A program made the position numbers and the translations under genes. A stretch of 64,000 nt of DNA from assembly GCA_016462645.1 (NCBI GenBank), contig JAEMSX010000005.1, forward strand, positions 1 through 64,000. The letters run 5' to 3'. Each line of letters opens with the position of its first letter. Position 1 is the stretch's first letter. The notes under the pieces are model-generated. The model was not told where the DNA came from and did no database searches. It was given only the letters and a program-made list of their open reading frames with translations. Source of the stretch: Thermoleophilaceae bacterium. Lineage in GTDB: Bacteria > Actinomycetota > Thermoleophilia > Solirubrobacterales > JACPNS01. Shown in pieces: positions 32,531 to 44,232 of this stretch.

Positions 32531-33388
32531 ATGATCGACTTTCGCTACCACGCCATGTCCCTGGCCGCCGTATTTGTCGCACTGGCGGTCGGCCTGCTGC
32601 TGGGCGTGACGCTCGGCGATACCAGTCTGGTCTCGGATGTGCGCGGCAGCCTCGAGGATTCGCTGAAGAAGGACCTCAACGAGTCGCGCCAGGAATCGAG
32701 CGATCGCAAGCAACAGATCGAACGCCAGAACGAGTTCATCGGTGCCGCGTATCCGCAGCTCGTGGCCGACAGCATGTCCGGCGACCGCGTCGCGACGATC
32801 GGCTCGGCCACTGTCGCGCAGAGCACTCTGAAGTCCGTCACCCGCGCGGTTGAACCCGCGGGGGCGAACGTCGAGTACATCGCCCAGCTGCTGGCCAAGC
32901 CGCAGTACGCGAAGATCGCCGCCGCACTCGACGTCAATGACGTTGTGGCCGACGAGACGCCGACGCCCGCCGAAGCCGACCAGCTCGGCCGCGCCGTTGG
33001 AAGGCGCCTTGCGCGCGGCCGCAACACCGGCGTGATGCGCCGGCTCGTCTTCAGCCGCCTGTCCGGCAACCTCAAGCGCGCGCGCTACTTCGCGTACGCC
33101 CGCCAGCAGGCGACCGACGCCGACACCGAGGAGGGCAAGGTCTTCGACGGCTTCGAGCGCGGCGTGGTCGCGGGGCTCTCCCAGCAGGCCGATCGCGTCG
33201 CCGGCGTCGAGAACACGACGACCGAGCCGACCAACATCAAGTGGTACAACTCGCTCGGCCTCTCGACCGTCGATGACATCCAGGACTTCGCCGGCTACTA
33301 CTCGCTCGTCTCGATCTTCAACGGTGCCAAGGGCGACTACGGCTACAAGGACAGCGCTGACTCGATCGTGCCGCAAGTCGGCCCGTAG
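32531..33388 (+). CDS. steB: SteB / MctB-like (Rv1698 family) protein
   Basis: A 285-residue protein with an N-terminal hydrophobic helix about 9-28 (MSLAAVFVALAVGLLLGVTLG), a coiled coil about 40-70 and an extracytoplasmic domain. The opening MIDFRYHAMSLAAVF is characteristic of the family called copper transporter MctB in mycobacteria and SteB in Corynebacterium. Its place directly after steA supports the division role, with SteB activating a septal hydrolase in the studied species. The copper role is disputed in my knowledge, so I prefer the SteB name. Confidence 0.85.
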   Translation: MIDFRYHAMSLAAVFVALAVGLLLGVTLGDTSLVSDVRGSLEDSLKKDLNESRQESSDRKQQIERQNEFIGAAYPQLVADSMSGDRVATIGSATVAQSTLKSVTRAVEPAGANVEYIAQLLAKPQYAKIAAALDVNDVVADETPTPAEADQLGRAVGRRLARGRNTGVMRRLVFSRLSGNLKRARYFAYARQQATDADTEEGKVFDGFERGVVAGLSQQADRVAGVENTTTEPTNIKWYNSLGLSTVDDIQDFAGYYSLVSIFNGAKGDYGYKDSADSIVPQVGP

Positions 33389-33402
33389 GCGCTGATCGGG
33401 CA

Positions 33403-36002
<2,600 letters not shown>

Positions 36003-36026
36003 GCCGTACGGCGCGGCGATCGATCG

Positions 36027-37043
36027 ATGCTCAGCCTTCGGCGCGGAACGGTCGTCTCGATCGAACGCGCAGCCGCCGGCGTGCGCGGGATCGAGCGCAT
36101 GGTCGTCGACGTTGACGGCGTAGAGCGGTCGGCTTACGCGGATGTCGGCATGGTCGGCGGAAGCCTCGTCGGCGACGAAGTGGTCGTGAACACCGAGGCG
36201 CTCGACCTCGAGCTCGGCTCTGGCGGCAGCGATGTCGTCGTGGTCAACCTCACGCGGGGCCTCGACGGCAAGGCTGACCCTTCGCGCCACGTCATGAAAC
36301 TGAACTACACGCCGCTGCAGAGCGGGGTGGATCCGGTCGAGCCGGAACTGCTCGACGCACCGATCGGCAAACCGGTCGGCGTCTTCCAGTTGCACGGCCA
36401 GCTCGCGCCGGCCGTCTGGGCCGCAGTCCAGGAGCGCCCGGGGGTGAAGATCGGCTACGTCCAGTCCGGCGGGGGCGCGCTGCCCGGCGCGCTCTCCTCG
36501 ACCGTCGCGGAGCTGCGCTCGCGCCAGCTGCTGATCGATCATCTCACCGCTGCCCCCGCGTACGGCGGAGAAGGCGAGGCGATGTCGACGATCGGCGCAC
36601 TGCACGCGGGCCTGACCGAGCGTGGATGGGACTGCGCGATCGTCGGTCCGGGCCCCGGGATCATCGGATCGGGCACGGCGCTCGGACACGGCGGAATGAT
36701 CGCGCTCGACAGCGCGCACGCCGCGCTTGCGCTCGGGTGCCCGACGGTTCTGGTCGCGCGCGCCTCGAACGGCGATCCGCGCGAGCGCCACCAGGGAATC
36801 TCTCACCACACCAGGTCGGTTCTCGGGCTGCTGCTGGCGCCGGTCACGGTCGGTCTCGGTCCCGGCGCACCGGTGCCGGCCGAGCTGGAGGGCCATCGCT
36901 GGGTCCGCGCCGAGCCCGATCTCGCCGGATACGCCGAGAGCGGCCTGCCGCGCCGCACGATGGGGCGGGACATGGATGACGACACGATGTTCTTCGAGCA
37001 GGCGCTGGCGGGCGGTATTGCGCTCGCACGCTCGGTTTCGTAA
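36027..37043 (+). CDS. DUF3866 family protein
   Basis: A 338-residue soluble protein of the actinobacterial DUF3866 type, function unknown. It has an N-terminal beta-rich part (RRGTVVSIERAAAG, ERSAYADVGMVGGSLVGDEV) and Gly-rich loops VQSGGGALPGALS and VGPGPGIIGSGTALGHGG that could bind a nucleotide or phosphate. No membrane segment or signal peptide. It lies 24 bases after pyrG in the same direction and is often found there in actinobacteria. The start ATG lacks a clear ribosome site. Confidence 0.8.
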   Translation: MLSLRRGTVVSIERAAAGVRGIERMVVDVDGVERSAYADVGMVGGSLVGDEVVVNTEALDLELGSGGSDVVVVNLTRGLDGKADPSRHVMKLNYTPLQSGVDPVEPELLDAPIGKPVGVFQLHGQLAPAVWAAVQERPGVKIGYVQSGGGALPGALSSTVAELRSRQLLIDHLTAAPAYGGEGEAMSTIGALHAGLTERGWDCAIVGPGPGIIGSGTALGHGGMIALDSAHAALALGCPTVLVARASNGDPRERHQGISHHTRSVLGLLLAPVTVGLGPGAPVPAELEGHRWVRAEPDLAGYAESGLPRRTMGRDMDDDTMFFEQALAGGIALARSVS

Positions 37044-37108
37044 CCGCAGTACTTGTTTCTTCGCTGGCGGGCGCTACTTCCACCCGTTCTAGAGTGTTCG
37101 AACCTACG

Positions 37109-37120
37109 AGTTCGCGAACT
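37109..37120. promoter_or_regulatory. 12-bp palindrome AGTTCGCGAACT
   Basis: A perfect palindrome in the 132-base gap between the DUF3866 gene and the secreted-protein start at 37176, with GTTCGAAC just upstream and a -35-like TTGACT at 37131. Half-site orientation (GTTC..GAAC) is the reverse of a LexA box. Possible operator of the next gene. Confidence 0.35.
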
Positions 37121-37175
37121 TCTTCTCGTTTTGACTTACCGATCTGAGCGCCACACATCTCTTACGCGCGCGGCC

Positions 37176-38507
37176 ATGCTGATGCTGGCGGCGGTCATCG
37201 CCCTGCTCTGCGCGGCTGGAACTGCCGGCGCGGCCACGTACGCCGTCGACGTTGCCAACGACAACGGCGCGCTGAACACGTGCGGCGCCGGAGCGGGCGA
37301 CTGCTCGCTGCGCGGGGCGATCAACAAAGCAAACGCCGACACGACGGCAGACATCATCACTTTCTCCGCGCTCGCGAGCGTCACGCTTGAATCTCCGATG
37401 GACCCGATCACGGAGAAGGTCACGATCAACGGCGGCGGAACGACGGTGATCGGATCGCTCAACTACACGACGAGCTGCCTGCCGGGCGACTACGCGTTTG
37501 ATCTCACCACCTCTCAGGTTCAGCTCGTGCGCCTCCCGATCTACAACGTCTGCACGCGCCCGATCAAGTCAATCCTCCCGGCACCGGCGATCCAGATCGG
37601 TCCGCGCCGCGCTGACAACACCGTCTCGATCAACGGGACCGGCGGCGGCGCGAATGTCGACATCTATCGGGCCGACGCGCCCGCCGGCCAGAGTGAGGCC
37701 CTTGAGTACTTCGAGTCGGCGGTCGCGCCGGGCGGCAGCTACTCATACGTGCTCCCTTCGCTGCCCGCGTTCTCGGAGAAGTTCACGGCTGCCGGCACCG
37801 ACACGAACGGGACCACGCCGTTCGCGGCCGCGGTCTCGCGCCCGGCAGACCTGACATCCCCGGTCCTCAACAACGCCGTGGCCAACGCAAACAACAGCGT
37901 GCGCCTGGACTTCAGCGAGGGGATCGGCGGCAACGTGACCGGAATGCTCGGAGCGTTCGCATTGAAGATGGGAACCGCGAACCGTCAGATCACAAGCGTC
38001 GATGTTTCCGGCAACTCGGTCTACCTGGGCAGCGCGAGCACGCCGTGGAGCACGGGGGAGGCCGGAGCGGTCAGCTTCACCGGCACCAGCCGCGTCACAG
38101 ACCCGTCCGGCAACGAGGTGCTCGGCACGCCGACCAAGACGGTCTTCTCCGGACCCGGCGAGCTGAACGTGCCCGTCGTCTCGAAGTTCCGCGCGAACCC
38201 GACGAAGTTCTGCCGCAAGAAGACCTCGAAGTGCCGTCGTGGCCAGACCTACCTCTACATCACGCTGAACAAGGCCTCGCGCGTCATCTTCAACGTCTAC
38301 CGCGCCAAGGGCCGCAAGTTCGTCGTGAAATACGTTCGCAAGCTCCCGGCCGGCACCAGCAAGACGCGCCTCTTCGGCACAATCAACGGACGCACGCTTC
38401 CGGCGACCTCGCTGATCGTGAACGCTGTCGCAGAGGACTCAGCGCGCAACCTCAGCGCTCCGGTCGACGCGACGTTCAAGGTCGTCACCAAGAAGTCGCA
38501 GCTCTGA
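37176..38507 (+). CDS. Secreted protein with CSLRGAI motif and basic C-terminal domain
   Basis: A 443-residue exported protein from ATG 37176 (the frame is open to 37053, but here the signal peptide MLMLAAVIALLCAAGTAGA is well formed). The mature part begins with ATYAVDVAND and CSLRGAINKANA, the hallmark opening of bacterial parallel beta-helix surface proteins, although here only a short helix-like part follows. A Big/fibronectin-like middle leads to a C-terminal module about 340-443 with FCRKKTSKCRRG, typical of Thermoleophilia exported proteins. No catalytic residues seen; a surface or matrix role is inferred. Confidence 0.65.
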   Translation: MLMLAAVIALLCAAGTAGAATYAVDVANDNGALNTCGAGAGDCSLRGAINKANADTTADIITFSALASVTLESPMDPITEKVTINGGGTTVIGSLNYTTSCLPGDYAFDLTTSQVQLVRLPIYNVCTRPIKSILPAPAIQIGPRRADNTVSINGTGGGANVDIYRADAPAGQSEALEYFESAVAPGGSYSYVLPSLPAFSEKFTAAGTDTNGTTPFAAAVSRPADLTSPVLNNAVANANNSVRLDFSEGIGGNVTGMLGAFALKMGTANRQITSVDVSGNSVYLGSASTPWSTGEAGAVSFTGTSRVTDPSGNEVLGTPTKTVFSGPGELNVPVVSKFRANPTKFCRKKTSKCRRGQTYLYITLNKASRVIFNVYRAKGRKFVVKYVRKLPAGTSKTRLFGTINGRTLPATSLIVNAVAEDSARNLSAPVDATFKVVTKKSQL

Positions 38508-38567
38508 CGCTGCCGCAACCGCAGTTGCGCGCGTCCCTCGCACGCAAGGACAATTCGCCGCGCCCTG

Positions 38568-38573
38568 CAAACT
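38568..38573 (+). promoter_or_regulatory. Possible -10 of leaderless xerD transcript
   Basis: CAAACT with exactly 7 bases to the xerD ATG (38581). A weaker match to TANNNT than the others, listed because of the identical spacing. Confidence 0.3.
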
Positions 38574-38580
38574 AGGGCTG

Positions 38581-39531
38581 ATGGCACCCCCGGTGGCAAC
38601 ACAGAAGAGCCTTGTCGCTCCACGCTTTGAGGACCTGCTGCTTGAGTTTCTGCAGTACCTCGAGTTCGAGGCGCGCTCGGCGGAGAACACGTTGATCGCC
38701 TACCGCACGGACCTGATGCAGTACGGCGCGTATCTGGGGTCGATCGGGCAGGATGCGCTCACGGTCAGCCAGGCACAGATCGTCGAGTATCTGGAGCAAC
38801 TGGCAGGCAGCGGTGAGATCGCCGGCACCACGCTGCACCGCAAACTTTCCTCGATGCGCTCGTTCTACGTGCATCTGCGTCGCGAGGGCGTGATCGACAG
38901 CGATCCGACCGCGGACGTCAAGGCGCCCGCGCAGGCAAAGAAGCTGCCTAGCGTGCTCAGCCGCGCCGAGGTCTCGCACCTGATCGACCAGGTGCGCGGC
39001 TCGGATCCGATCGCCACGCGCGATCGCGCAATGCTCGAGCTGATGTACGCGTCCGGCTTGCGCGTCAGCGAAGTGATCAATCTTGAGGTCTCCGACATCG
39101 ACTTCGACGACGGCATCCTGCGCACGCGCGGCAAGGGCAACAAGGAGCGCATCGTTCCCGTGGGCCGCCAGGCACTGCTCTCGATCCGCATCTATCTGCG
39201 CGCCGGTCGTCGCGCGCTGACCAAGGACCGTCCGCAGCGTTACCTGTTCGTGAACTTCCGCGGCGGACAGCTGACGCGTCAGGGGCTCTACAAGATCGTC
39301 CGCAAGTACGCCGCTGCGGCCGGGCTCTCTGACCGCATGAGCCCGCACACGCTGCGCCACACATTCGCGACGCACCTGCTGAGCGGCGGCTGTGACCTGC
39401 GTTCGGTCCAGGAGATGCTCGGGCACGCCGACGTCTCAACGACCCAGACCTACACGCACCTTTCGACCGAGCGACTGAAAGACGTCTACTTCGACGCGCA
39501 TCCGCGCGCGGTTCTGCACGAACTGCGTTAG
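38581..39531 (+). CDS. xerD: Tyrosine recombinase XerD
   Basis: Site-specific recombinase that with XerC resolves chromosome dimers at dif. The 316 residues have a SAM-like N-terminal core-binding domain (about 15-105) and the catalytic domain with Arg in ASGLRVSEVINL, Lys in RGKGNKERIVP, HxxR in HTLRHTFATHLL, His in LGHADVS and Tyr in TTQTYTHL. All catalytic residues are present. XerC-type versus XerD-type is judged from length and context only. It is convergent with sulP; their stop codons overlap. Confidence 0.9.
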   Translation: MAPPVATQKSLVAPRFEDLLLEFLQYLEFEARSAENTLIAYRTDLMQYGAYLGSIGQDALTVSQAQIVEYLEQLAGSGEIAGTTLHRKLSSMRSFYVHLRREGVIDSDPTADVKAPAQAKKLPSVLSRAEVSHLIDQVRGSDPIATRDRAMLELMYASGLRVSEVINLEVSDIDFDDGILRTRGKGNKERIVPVGRQALLSIRIYLRAGRRALTKDRPQRYLFVNFRGGQLTRQGLYKIVRKYAAAAGLSDRMSPHTLRHTFATHLLSGGCDLRSVQEMLGHADVSTTQTYTHLSTERLKDVYFDAHPRAVLHELR

Positions 39532-41201
39532 GCGGCCGAGCGTGCGTGGTCCGGGGCGCTGGATCTGGTCATGGCCAGCGCCTCTTGAATACCGGGCACG
39601 ATCCGATGCTCCTGATCGAGCGTGTGCATCGCGCCTACGCCGTCGATCAGCCTGCGGTGTTCGGCGCGCACGCTCGTGAGGATCACGGAGATGCCGCGGC
39701 TTTCGAGGCGTTCGACGAGGTCGCCGATCGCGCGCGCTCCGGTTGCGTCGAGCACGCGCAACTTCCCGAGTCTGAGTACGGCCCAGCGAACGTCGCTCAC
39801 ATCCGCGAGCTCAAGCAGAAAGCGCTGCGCGGCGCCGAAGAAGAGCGCTCCGTCGAGTTGGTAGACGACCACGTGGTCGTGGAGGAGCTGATGTTCGGTC
39901 TCGACGTCGATGTCCACTGAGCGCAGGTCATCCTCCTCGAAGCGGGTCTCTGATGCCACCGAGTGAAGCGCGACGAGAATGGCGATCACGAGACCGATCT
40001 CCACGGCAACCACGAGATCGAAGGCCAGGGTCGCAAACGCTGTCGTGAGCAGTACCGCGGCATCGCCACGCGTGGACCGCAGGATGCGGCCGATCGTCCC
40101 GAACTCGACCATGTGCACGGCGGTGACCATCAGTACGCCTGCGAGCGCGGCCAGCGGAATGCTCGCCACGAGCGGCGAGAGCACGAGCATCACGACCACG
40201 AGCACTGCCGAGTGGACGATCGCTGCGGCGCGGGTGCGGCCGCCGGCGCGAACGTTCACAGCCGTTCGGGCGATGGCGCCGGTGGCGGGCATCCCGCCGA
40301 AGAGGCTGCTGCCCAGATTCGCGACGCCCTGGCCGACCAGTTCGCGGTCGGGGTCGTGGTGGTCGGTGTCGGCCATGCCGTCGGCGACGCGCGCTGACAA
40401 CAGACTCTCGATCGCGGCCAGCGCCGCGATCGAGACTGCGGCGCCGAGCAGGCCAGAGAGCTCTCCCCAGTTGAAGCCGGGCAGGTTCGGAGCGGGAAGG
40501 CTGGTCGCGATCGTGCCGATCTCGGAAACCTGCCAGCCGGTCGCAACCGCGATCAGAGTCGCTGCGGCCACGCCGAGCAGCGAGGCCGGAGCGGAGCGGT
40601 GGATGCGCGGGATGGCGATCATCGCGATCGCGACGATCAGCGAGAGCGCGATCGCGTGCCAGTTGGCCGCGCCTGCATCCGCGATCGCTGCGAGCGCCCT
40701 GACCGCGGTGTTCTCGTTGTCGGGCATCGGAACGCCGAGCGCCACCGGCACCTGCTGCAGGAAGATGATCGCTCCGATCCCGAGCGTGAATCCTTCGATC
40801 AGCGGCCACGGCAGCAGGCGGATGAGGCGGCCGAGTCGGATTGCCCCCGCAGCGATCAGCATGATTCCGGCAAGCGCCGTGACCACGAGCACGCCGTCGA
40901 TTCCGAACTTCAAAACCACTGGCGCAAGGACGACCGTCATCGCGCCCGTCGGTCCGGAGACCTGGACGTGCGATCCGCCGAAGACGGCGGCCAGAGTCCC
41001 GGCGACGATCGCGGTGATCAGGCCCGCGCTTGCTCCGAGTCCTGAGGCGACACCGAAGGCCAGCGCCAGGGGCAGTGCGACGACGCCGACTGTCACGCCG
41101 GCGATCAAATCGGTCCGCCAGGTATGAGGCAGAGCTTCGTAGTCGCGACGCGACGGAAGCAGCTTTCCTAGCTGTCTGCGGAGTTCACTGGGGGGTTCCA
41201 T
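39528..41201 (-). CDS. SulP family anion transporter with STAS domain
   Basis: A 557-residue inner-membrane carrier of the SLC26/SulP family (sulfate, bicarbonate or other anions). About eleven hydrophobic segments fill residues 30-420, including the family motif GLGASAGLITAIVAGTLAAVFGGSH-like stretch near 70 and the conserved NLGSSLFGGMPATGAIARTAVN segment about 296-317 (given in part). A C-terminal STAS domain (about 440-545) carries VLRLGKLRVLDATGARAIGDL. Substrate cannot be deduced; a carbonic anhydrase gene lies 13 kb away, not in the operon. A TAATAT element lies 12 bases before the ATG. Confidence 0.9.
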   Translation of the reverse strand: MEPPSELRRQLGKLLPSRRDYEALPHTWRTDLIAGVTVGVVALPLALAFGVASGLGASAGLITAIVAGTLAAVFGGSHVQVSGPTGAMTVVLAPVVLKFGIDGVLVVTALAGIMLIAAGAIRLGRLIRLLPWPLIEGFTLGIGAIIFLQQVPVALGVPMPDNENTAVRALAAIADAGAANWHAIALSLIVAIAMIAIPRIHRSAPASLLGVAAATLIAVATGWQVSEIGTIATSLPAPNLPGFNWGELSGLLGAAVSIAALAAIESLLSARVADGMADTDHHDPDRELVGQGVANLGSSLFGGMPATGAIARTAVNVRAGGRTRAAAIVHSAVLVVVMLVLSPLVASIPLAALAGVLMVTAVHMVEFGTIGRILRSTRGDAAVLLTTAFATLAFDLVVAVEIGLVIAILVALHSVASETRFEEDDLRSVDIDVETEHQLLHDHVVVYQLDGALFFGAAQRFLLELADVSDVRWAVLRLGKLRVLDATGARAIGDLVERLESRGISVILTSVRAEHRRLIDGVGAMHTLDQEHRIVPGIQEALAMTRSSAPDHARSAA

Positions 41202-41213
41202 ACGGCTATGACG

Positions 41214-41219
41214 ATATTA
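41214..41219 (-). promoter_or_regulatory. Putative -10 of sulP
   Basis: TAATAT on the - strand, 12 bases before the sulP ATG, inside a short AT-rich island (41210-41245) that stands out in this GC-rich window. No clear -35. Confidence 0.45.
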
Positions 41220-41275
41220 CAAAATGATAAAACAGGAATTAGTACGGCGTGCGCGGCTTCAGCGAGCGGCTGCGC

Positions 41276-42106
41276 CTAGTTCTTCTGGCAGGCGGGGCAG
41301 TAGTACGTTCCGCGCCCGGCGCAGCGGATCTTCTTGACCGGCGTGTCGCACTCGGGACAGGGGAGGCCTTCGCGCCTGTGCACGAGGAACTGGTCCTGGA
41401 AGCTGCCTTTGACGCCGTATGCATCGCGGAAGTCGTCGATTGAAGCGCCCTTGGCGTCGATACCGGCGTTCAGAGCGTCCTGAACGGTCTCTGTGAGCAG
41501 TTCGGCCTGCGCCCTGGTGACGCGAGCCGCGCGGCGCTGCGGGGCCACACGAGCCCGGAAGAGGGCTTCGTCGGCATAGATGTTGCCGACGCCGGCCACC
41601 ACGCGCTGATCGAGCAGGACGGCCTTGATCGGTGTCTTGCGCCCGTGGGTACGGGTGTAGAGATACGGACCGTCGAAGAATTCGTCGAACGGCTCGGGGC
41701 CCAGGCGCGCGCCGAGGTAGTCCTGCAGGGCATCGGGCGTGGAGATCAGTTCTGCCGTGCCGAAGCGACGCGGGTCCGTGAAGGCAAGGCTGCCTCCTGA
41801 GGCCAGCCAGATCTGACCGCGGAGGTGCGCTTCGGGCACGGGATCGCCTTCGGGGATGTACAGCAGATTCCCGGTCATGCGCAGGTGCATCACGAGCGCC
41901 GAGCCGTCATCGAGCTCGGCGACGAAGTACTTGCCGCGGCGGCCGAGCCTGAGCACGCGCCGGCCGACGAGCTTCTTCTCGAACGCCTTGACGCTTGCGG
42001 GGGCGACCCATCGCGCGTCGGTCACCTCGACCTGATCAATCAGACCGCCCTCGACCACCGGCGCGAGCTGTCGTCGGATCGTCTCGACTTCAGGAAGCTC
42101 TGGCAA
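41276..42106 (-). CDS. mutM: Formamidopyrimidine-DNA glycosylase
   Basis: Bifunctional glycosylase/AP lyase that removes 8-oxoguanine and FaPy lesions. Translation from TTG 42106 gives PELPEVETIRRQL, so the catalytic N-terminal Pro2 and Glu3 are in place; a longer frame upstream destroys this and runs through the glutaredoxin gene in another frame. Other marks: the conserved Lys in RLGRRGKYF about 57, VGNIYADEALFRARV, and the zinc finger CPECDTPVKK...YYCPAC at the C-terminus. 276 residues, as usual. It starts 8 bases after the glutaredoxin stop. Confidence 0.95.
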   Translation of the reverse strand: MPELPEVETIRRQLAPVVEGGLIDQVEVTDARWVAPASVKAFEKKLVGRRVLRLGRRGKYFVAELDDGSALVMHLRMTGNLLYIPEGDPVPEAHLRGQIWLASGGSLAFTDPRRFGTAELISTPDALQDYLGARLGPEPFDEFFDGPYLYTRTHGRKTPIKAVLLDQRVVAGVGNIYADEALFRARVAPQRRAARVTRAQAELLTETVQDALNAGIDAKGASIDDFRDAYGVKGSFQDQFLVHRREGLPCPECDTPVKKIRCAGRGTYYCPACQKN

Positions 42107-42114
42107 CTCTGCGC

Positions 42115-42381
42115 CTATTTGACGGCGAGTGCTTCGCGGATGCGCGGATTGCGCAGCGCCAGAACGAGATCTTCGAAGCCACCGATCAGCTCGTCGCCGA
42201 CGAACACCTGCGGCATCGTCATGCGGCCCGAGCGCTTGGCAAGCTCGACCTGGCCGTCCATGTCCCCGGTCAGGTCCACGTACTCGTAGTCGACGCCGTT
42301 CTGTTCGAGCAGCATCTTTGCCCGAATGCAGAAACTGCAGCTGTCCTTCGAGTAGAGCGTGGCGGTTTTCTTGTCGTCCAT
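42115..42381 (-). CDS. Glutaredoxin
   Basis: An 88-residue thioredoxin-fold protein with redox motif CSFC about 14-17, the cis-Pro segment TMPQVFVGDELIGGFEDL and the family start TATLYSKDSCSFC. ATG 42381 is preferred; an in-frame extension to 42444 adds 21 residues outside the fold. A TACAAT -10-like element lies 10 bases before the ATG. It likely reduces disulfides with glutathione, mycothiol or another thiol; which one cannot be read here. Operon with mutM suggests an oxidative-damage theme. Divergent from recO. Confidence 0.9.
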   Translation of the reverse strand: MDDKKTATLYSKDSCSFCIRAKMLLEQNGVDYEYVDLTGDMDGQVELAKRSGRMTMPQVFVGDELIGGFEDLVLALRNPRIREALAVK

Positions 42382-42452
42382 GAGGAAGCAAATTGTAGGT
42401 TCCGGGGCGGACTCGGCGGCCGCATCCACCGCATACGCGATCATCTCCCTGT

Positions 42453-43172
42453 ATGTCCCAGACGCTAAAAACCGAAGCGATCGTGCTGCGCAAGATGCGC
42501 TACGGCGAGGCCGACAGCATCCTGCACCTCTACACCCGCGAGTTCGGGCGTGTCGGGGCGATCGCCAAGGGCGTCAGGCGTTCAAAAAGCCGCTTCGGCG
42601 GGCGCCTCGAGCCGTTCTTCCGGCTGGATCTCGTGCTGCACGAGGGCCGCGGCGAGTTGATGACGATCGCGAGCGCATCGACCGTCGACCCGTACTCGGA
42701 TCTGCGCACGCGCGCCGATTCACTCGATGCGGCATCAAAGCTCGGCGACTTCGTGCTGCGGCTGCTCGACGAGCGCGAACAGAACCTGCCGGCCTACAAC
42801 CTCGTCGCCAACATGCTTGCGCTGCTCAACACAGACCCACGCGCTTCGCAGCGCGAAACCGGCCTGGCGTTCCGCGCAAAGATGCTCCTCGCGTCCGGCT
42901 TCTCACCCGAACTCGACGCCTGCGTTCACTGCGGCGCGACCGAGGATCTCGTTGCGTTCTCTCCGGCTTCCGGAGGAATCGTCTGTCGCGACTGCCGCGA
43001 GAGCGGCGACTTCGATTTCGGCGCCGCGTCGCACGCTTTCTACAGCGGCGCGATCAAGGCGCCGCTGGCGCAGGCACCGGACGCCGATCCAGATTCGCAA
43101 CGCCAGGTTGACAAAGCGATCACAGAGACGCTCGCGCACCATGCAAATGTGAGGATTCGTAGCCTCGCGTAG
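42453..43172 (+). CDS. recO: DNA repair protein RecO
   Basis: Mediator that loads RecA on SSB-coated DNA in the RecFOR pathway. The 239 residues start with the typical KTEAIVLRKMRYGEADSILHLYTREFG OB-fold segment (given in part in family terms), then the KGVRRSKSRFGGRLEPF basic stretch and a C-terminal cysteine cluster CVHCGA...VCRDC that binds zinc in many RecO proteins. It lies before dgt and dnaG, a common actinobacterial order. The ATG has no strong ribosome site. Confidence 0.93.
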   Translation: MSQTLKTEAIVLRKMRYGEADSILHLYTREFGRVGAIAKGVRRSKSRFGGRLEPFFRLDLVLHEGRGELMTIASASTVDPYSDLRTRADSLDAASKLGDFVLRLLDEREQNLPAYNLVANMLALLNTDPRASQRETGLAFRAKMLLASGFSPELDACVHCGATEDLVAFSPASGGIVCRDCRESGDFDFGAASHAFYSGAIKAPLAQAPDADPDSQRQVDKAITETLAHHANVRIRSLA

Positions 43173-43184
43173 GCAATCCCCTGT

Positions 43185-43190
43185 CAGAAT
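43185..43190 (+). promoter_or_regulatory. Putative -10 of leaderless dgt transcript
   Basis: CAGAAT with exactly 7 bases to the dgt ATG (43198), no ribosome site. Same spacing as five other genes in the window. Confidence 0.4.
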
Positions 43191-43197
43191 CAAAGCC

Positions 43198-44232
43198 ATG
43201 GACGCGGCCCAGCAATCGGTGAACACAACTACTCCCGAGGCTGATTTCCGCGCCCGGATCGACGCCCGTGAGGACGTCATCCTCCAGCCGCTGGCCGTGC
43301 GTTCCTACCCGGCAGAGCGCAGGACCCCAGAGCCCGACTCGCCGCTGCGCACGCCCTTCCAGCGCGACCGCGATCGCATCGTGCACTCGAAGGCCTTCCG
43401 GCGCCTGAAGTACAAGACCCAGGTCTTCATCGCCCCCGAGGGCGATCACTTCCGCACGCGCCTCACGCACACGCTCGAGACCTGCGGGATCGCCCGCACC
43501 GTCGCCCGAGCGCTGGAACTCAACGAGGATCTCACCGAGGCGATCGGGCTCGGCCACGACCTCGGCCACCCGCCGTTCGGCCACATCGGCGAGGACGTTC
43601 TCTCCAAGTGCCTGCAGGAGCGCTTCGGCCGTGAGTTCCACCACAACGAGCACTCGTTGCGCACCGTTGACTTCTTGGAGCGCGACGGCCAGGGACTCAA
43701 CCTCACCGAGCCTGTACGTGACGGCATCCTCAATCACACCGGCCCGACCAAGCCGGTCGCCCTCGAAGGCCGGATCGTGCGCATCGTCGATCGCATCGCC
43801 TACATCAACCACGACATCGACGACGCGCTGCGCGCCGGGATCCTCACCGCCGAGGACCTGCCGCAGAAGGAGATCGACCTGCTGGGCCAGACGCCGTCAG
43901 AGCGGATCGACACGCTGGTCAAGGATCTCGTCGCAACTTCATACGCCACCGGCGACATCGCGCAGTCGGATGAGATCGGCGGCGCGATGCTGCGCCTGCG
44001 CCGCTTCATGTTCCAGAACGTCTACCTCGGTCCGCAGGTCCGCTCCGAGGCCGAGCGCGTGACCAACCTCGTGAAGGGTCTCTTCGCCTATTACGTCGAA
44101 AACCCCGAGGAGATTCCTGACGGAGTCTCCGAAGACCTCGCGACCCGCGTCACCGACTGGATTGCCGGCATGACCGACCGCTACGCCTTCCGCACGTTCG
44201 AGGCGCTGAACTCGCCGCGCACCGCACGCTGA
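43198..44232 (+). CDS. dgt: dNTP triphosphohydrolase (Dgt-like HD protein)
   Basis: HD-domain enzyme that removes triphosphate from dNTPs and so tunes nucleotide pools. The 344 residues contain the signature HSKAFRRLKYKTQVF, the first metal His/Arg in TRLTHTLET, the HD pair in GLGHDLGHPPFGHIGE and the Asp in RIVDRIAYINHDIDDA. The length fits the shorter Gram-positive/actinobacterial form rather than E. coli Dgt. dnaG starts in its stop codon (TGATG), linking dNTP control to primase. Confidence 0.93.
   Translation: MDAAQQSVNTTTPEADFRARIDAREDVILQPLAVRSYPAERRTPEPDSPLRTPFQRDRDRIVHSKAFRRLKYKTQVFIAPEGDHFRTRLTHTLETCGIARTVARALELNEDLTEAIGLGHDLGHPPFGHIGEDVLSKCLQERFGREFHHNEHSLRTVDFLERDGQGLNLTEPVRDGILNHTGPTKPVALEGRIVRIVDRIAYINHDIDDALRAGILTAEDLPQKEIDLLGQTPSERIDTLVKDLVATSYATGDIAQSDEIGGAMLRLRRFMFQNVYLGPQVRSEAERVTNLVKGLFAYYVENPEEIPDGVSEDLATRVTDWIAGMTDRYAFRTFEALNSPRTAR

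Noticed and set aside
37109-37120. Second LexA box before the secreted-protein gene
   Set aside because: The half-sites are in the reverse order (GTTC..GAAC rather than GAAC..GTTC), so it is not an SOS box.
42107-42493. N-terminal extension of MutM
   Set aside because: It removes the catalytic N-terminal proline and overlaps the glutaredoxin gene out of frame.
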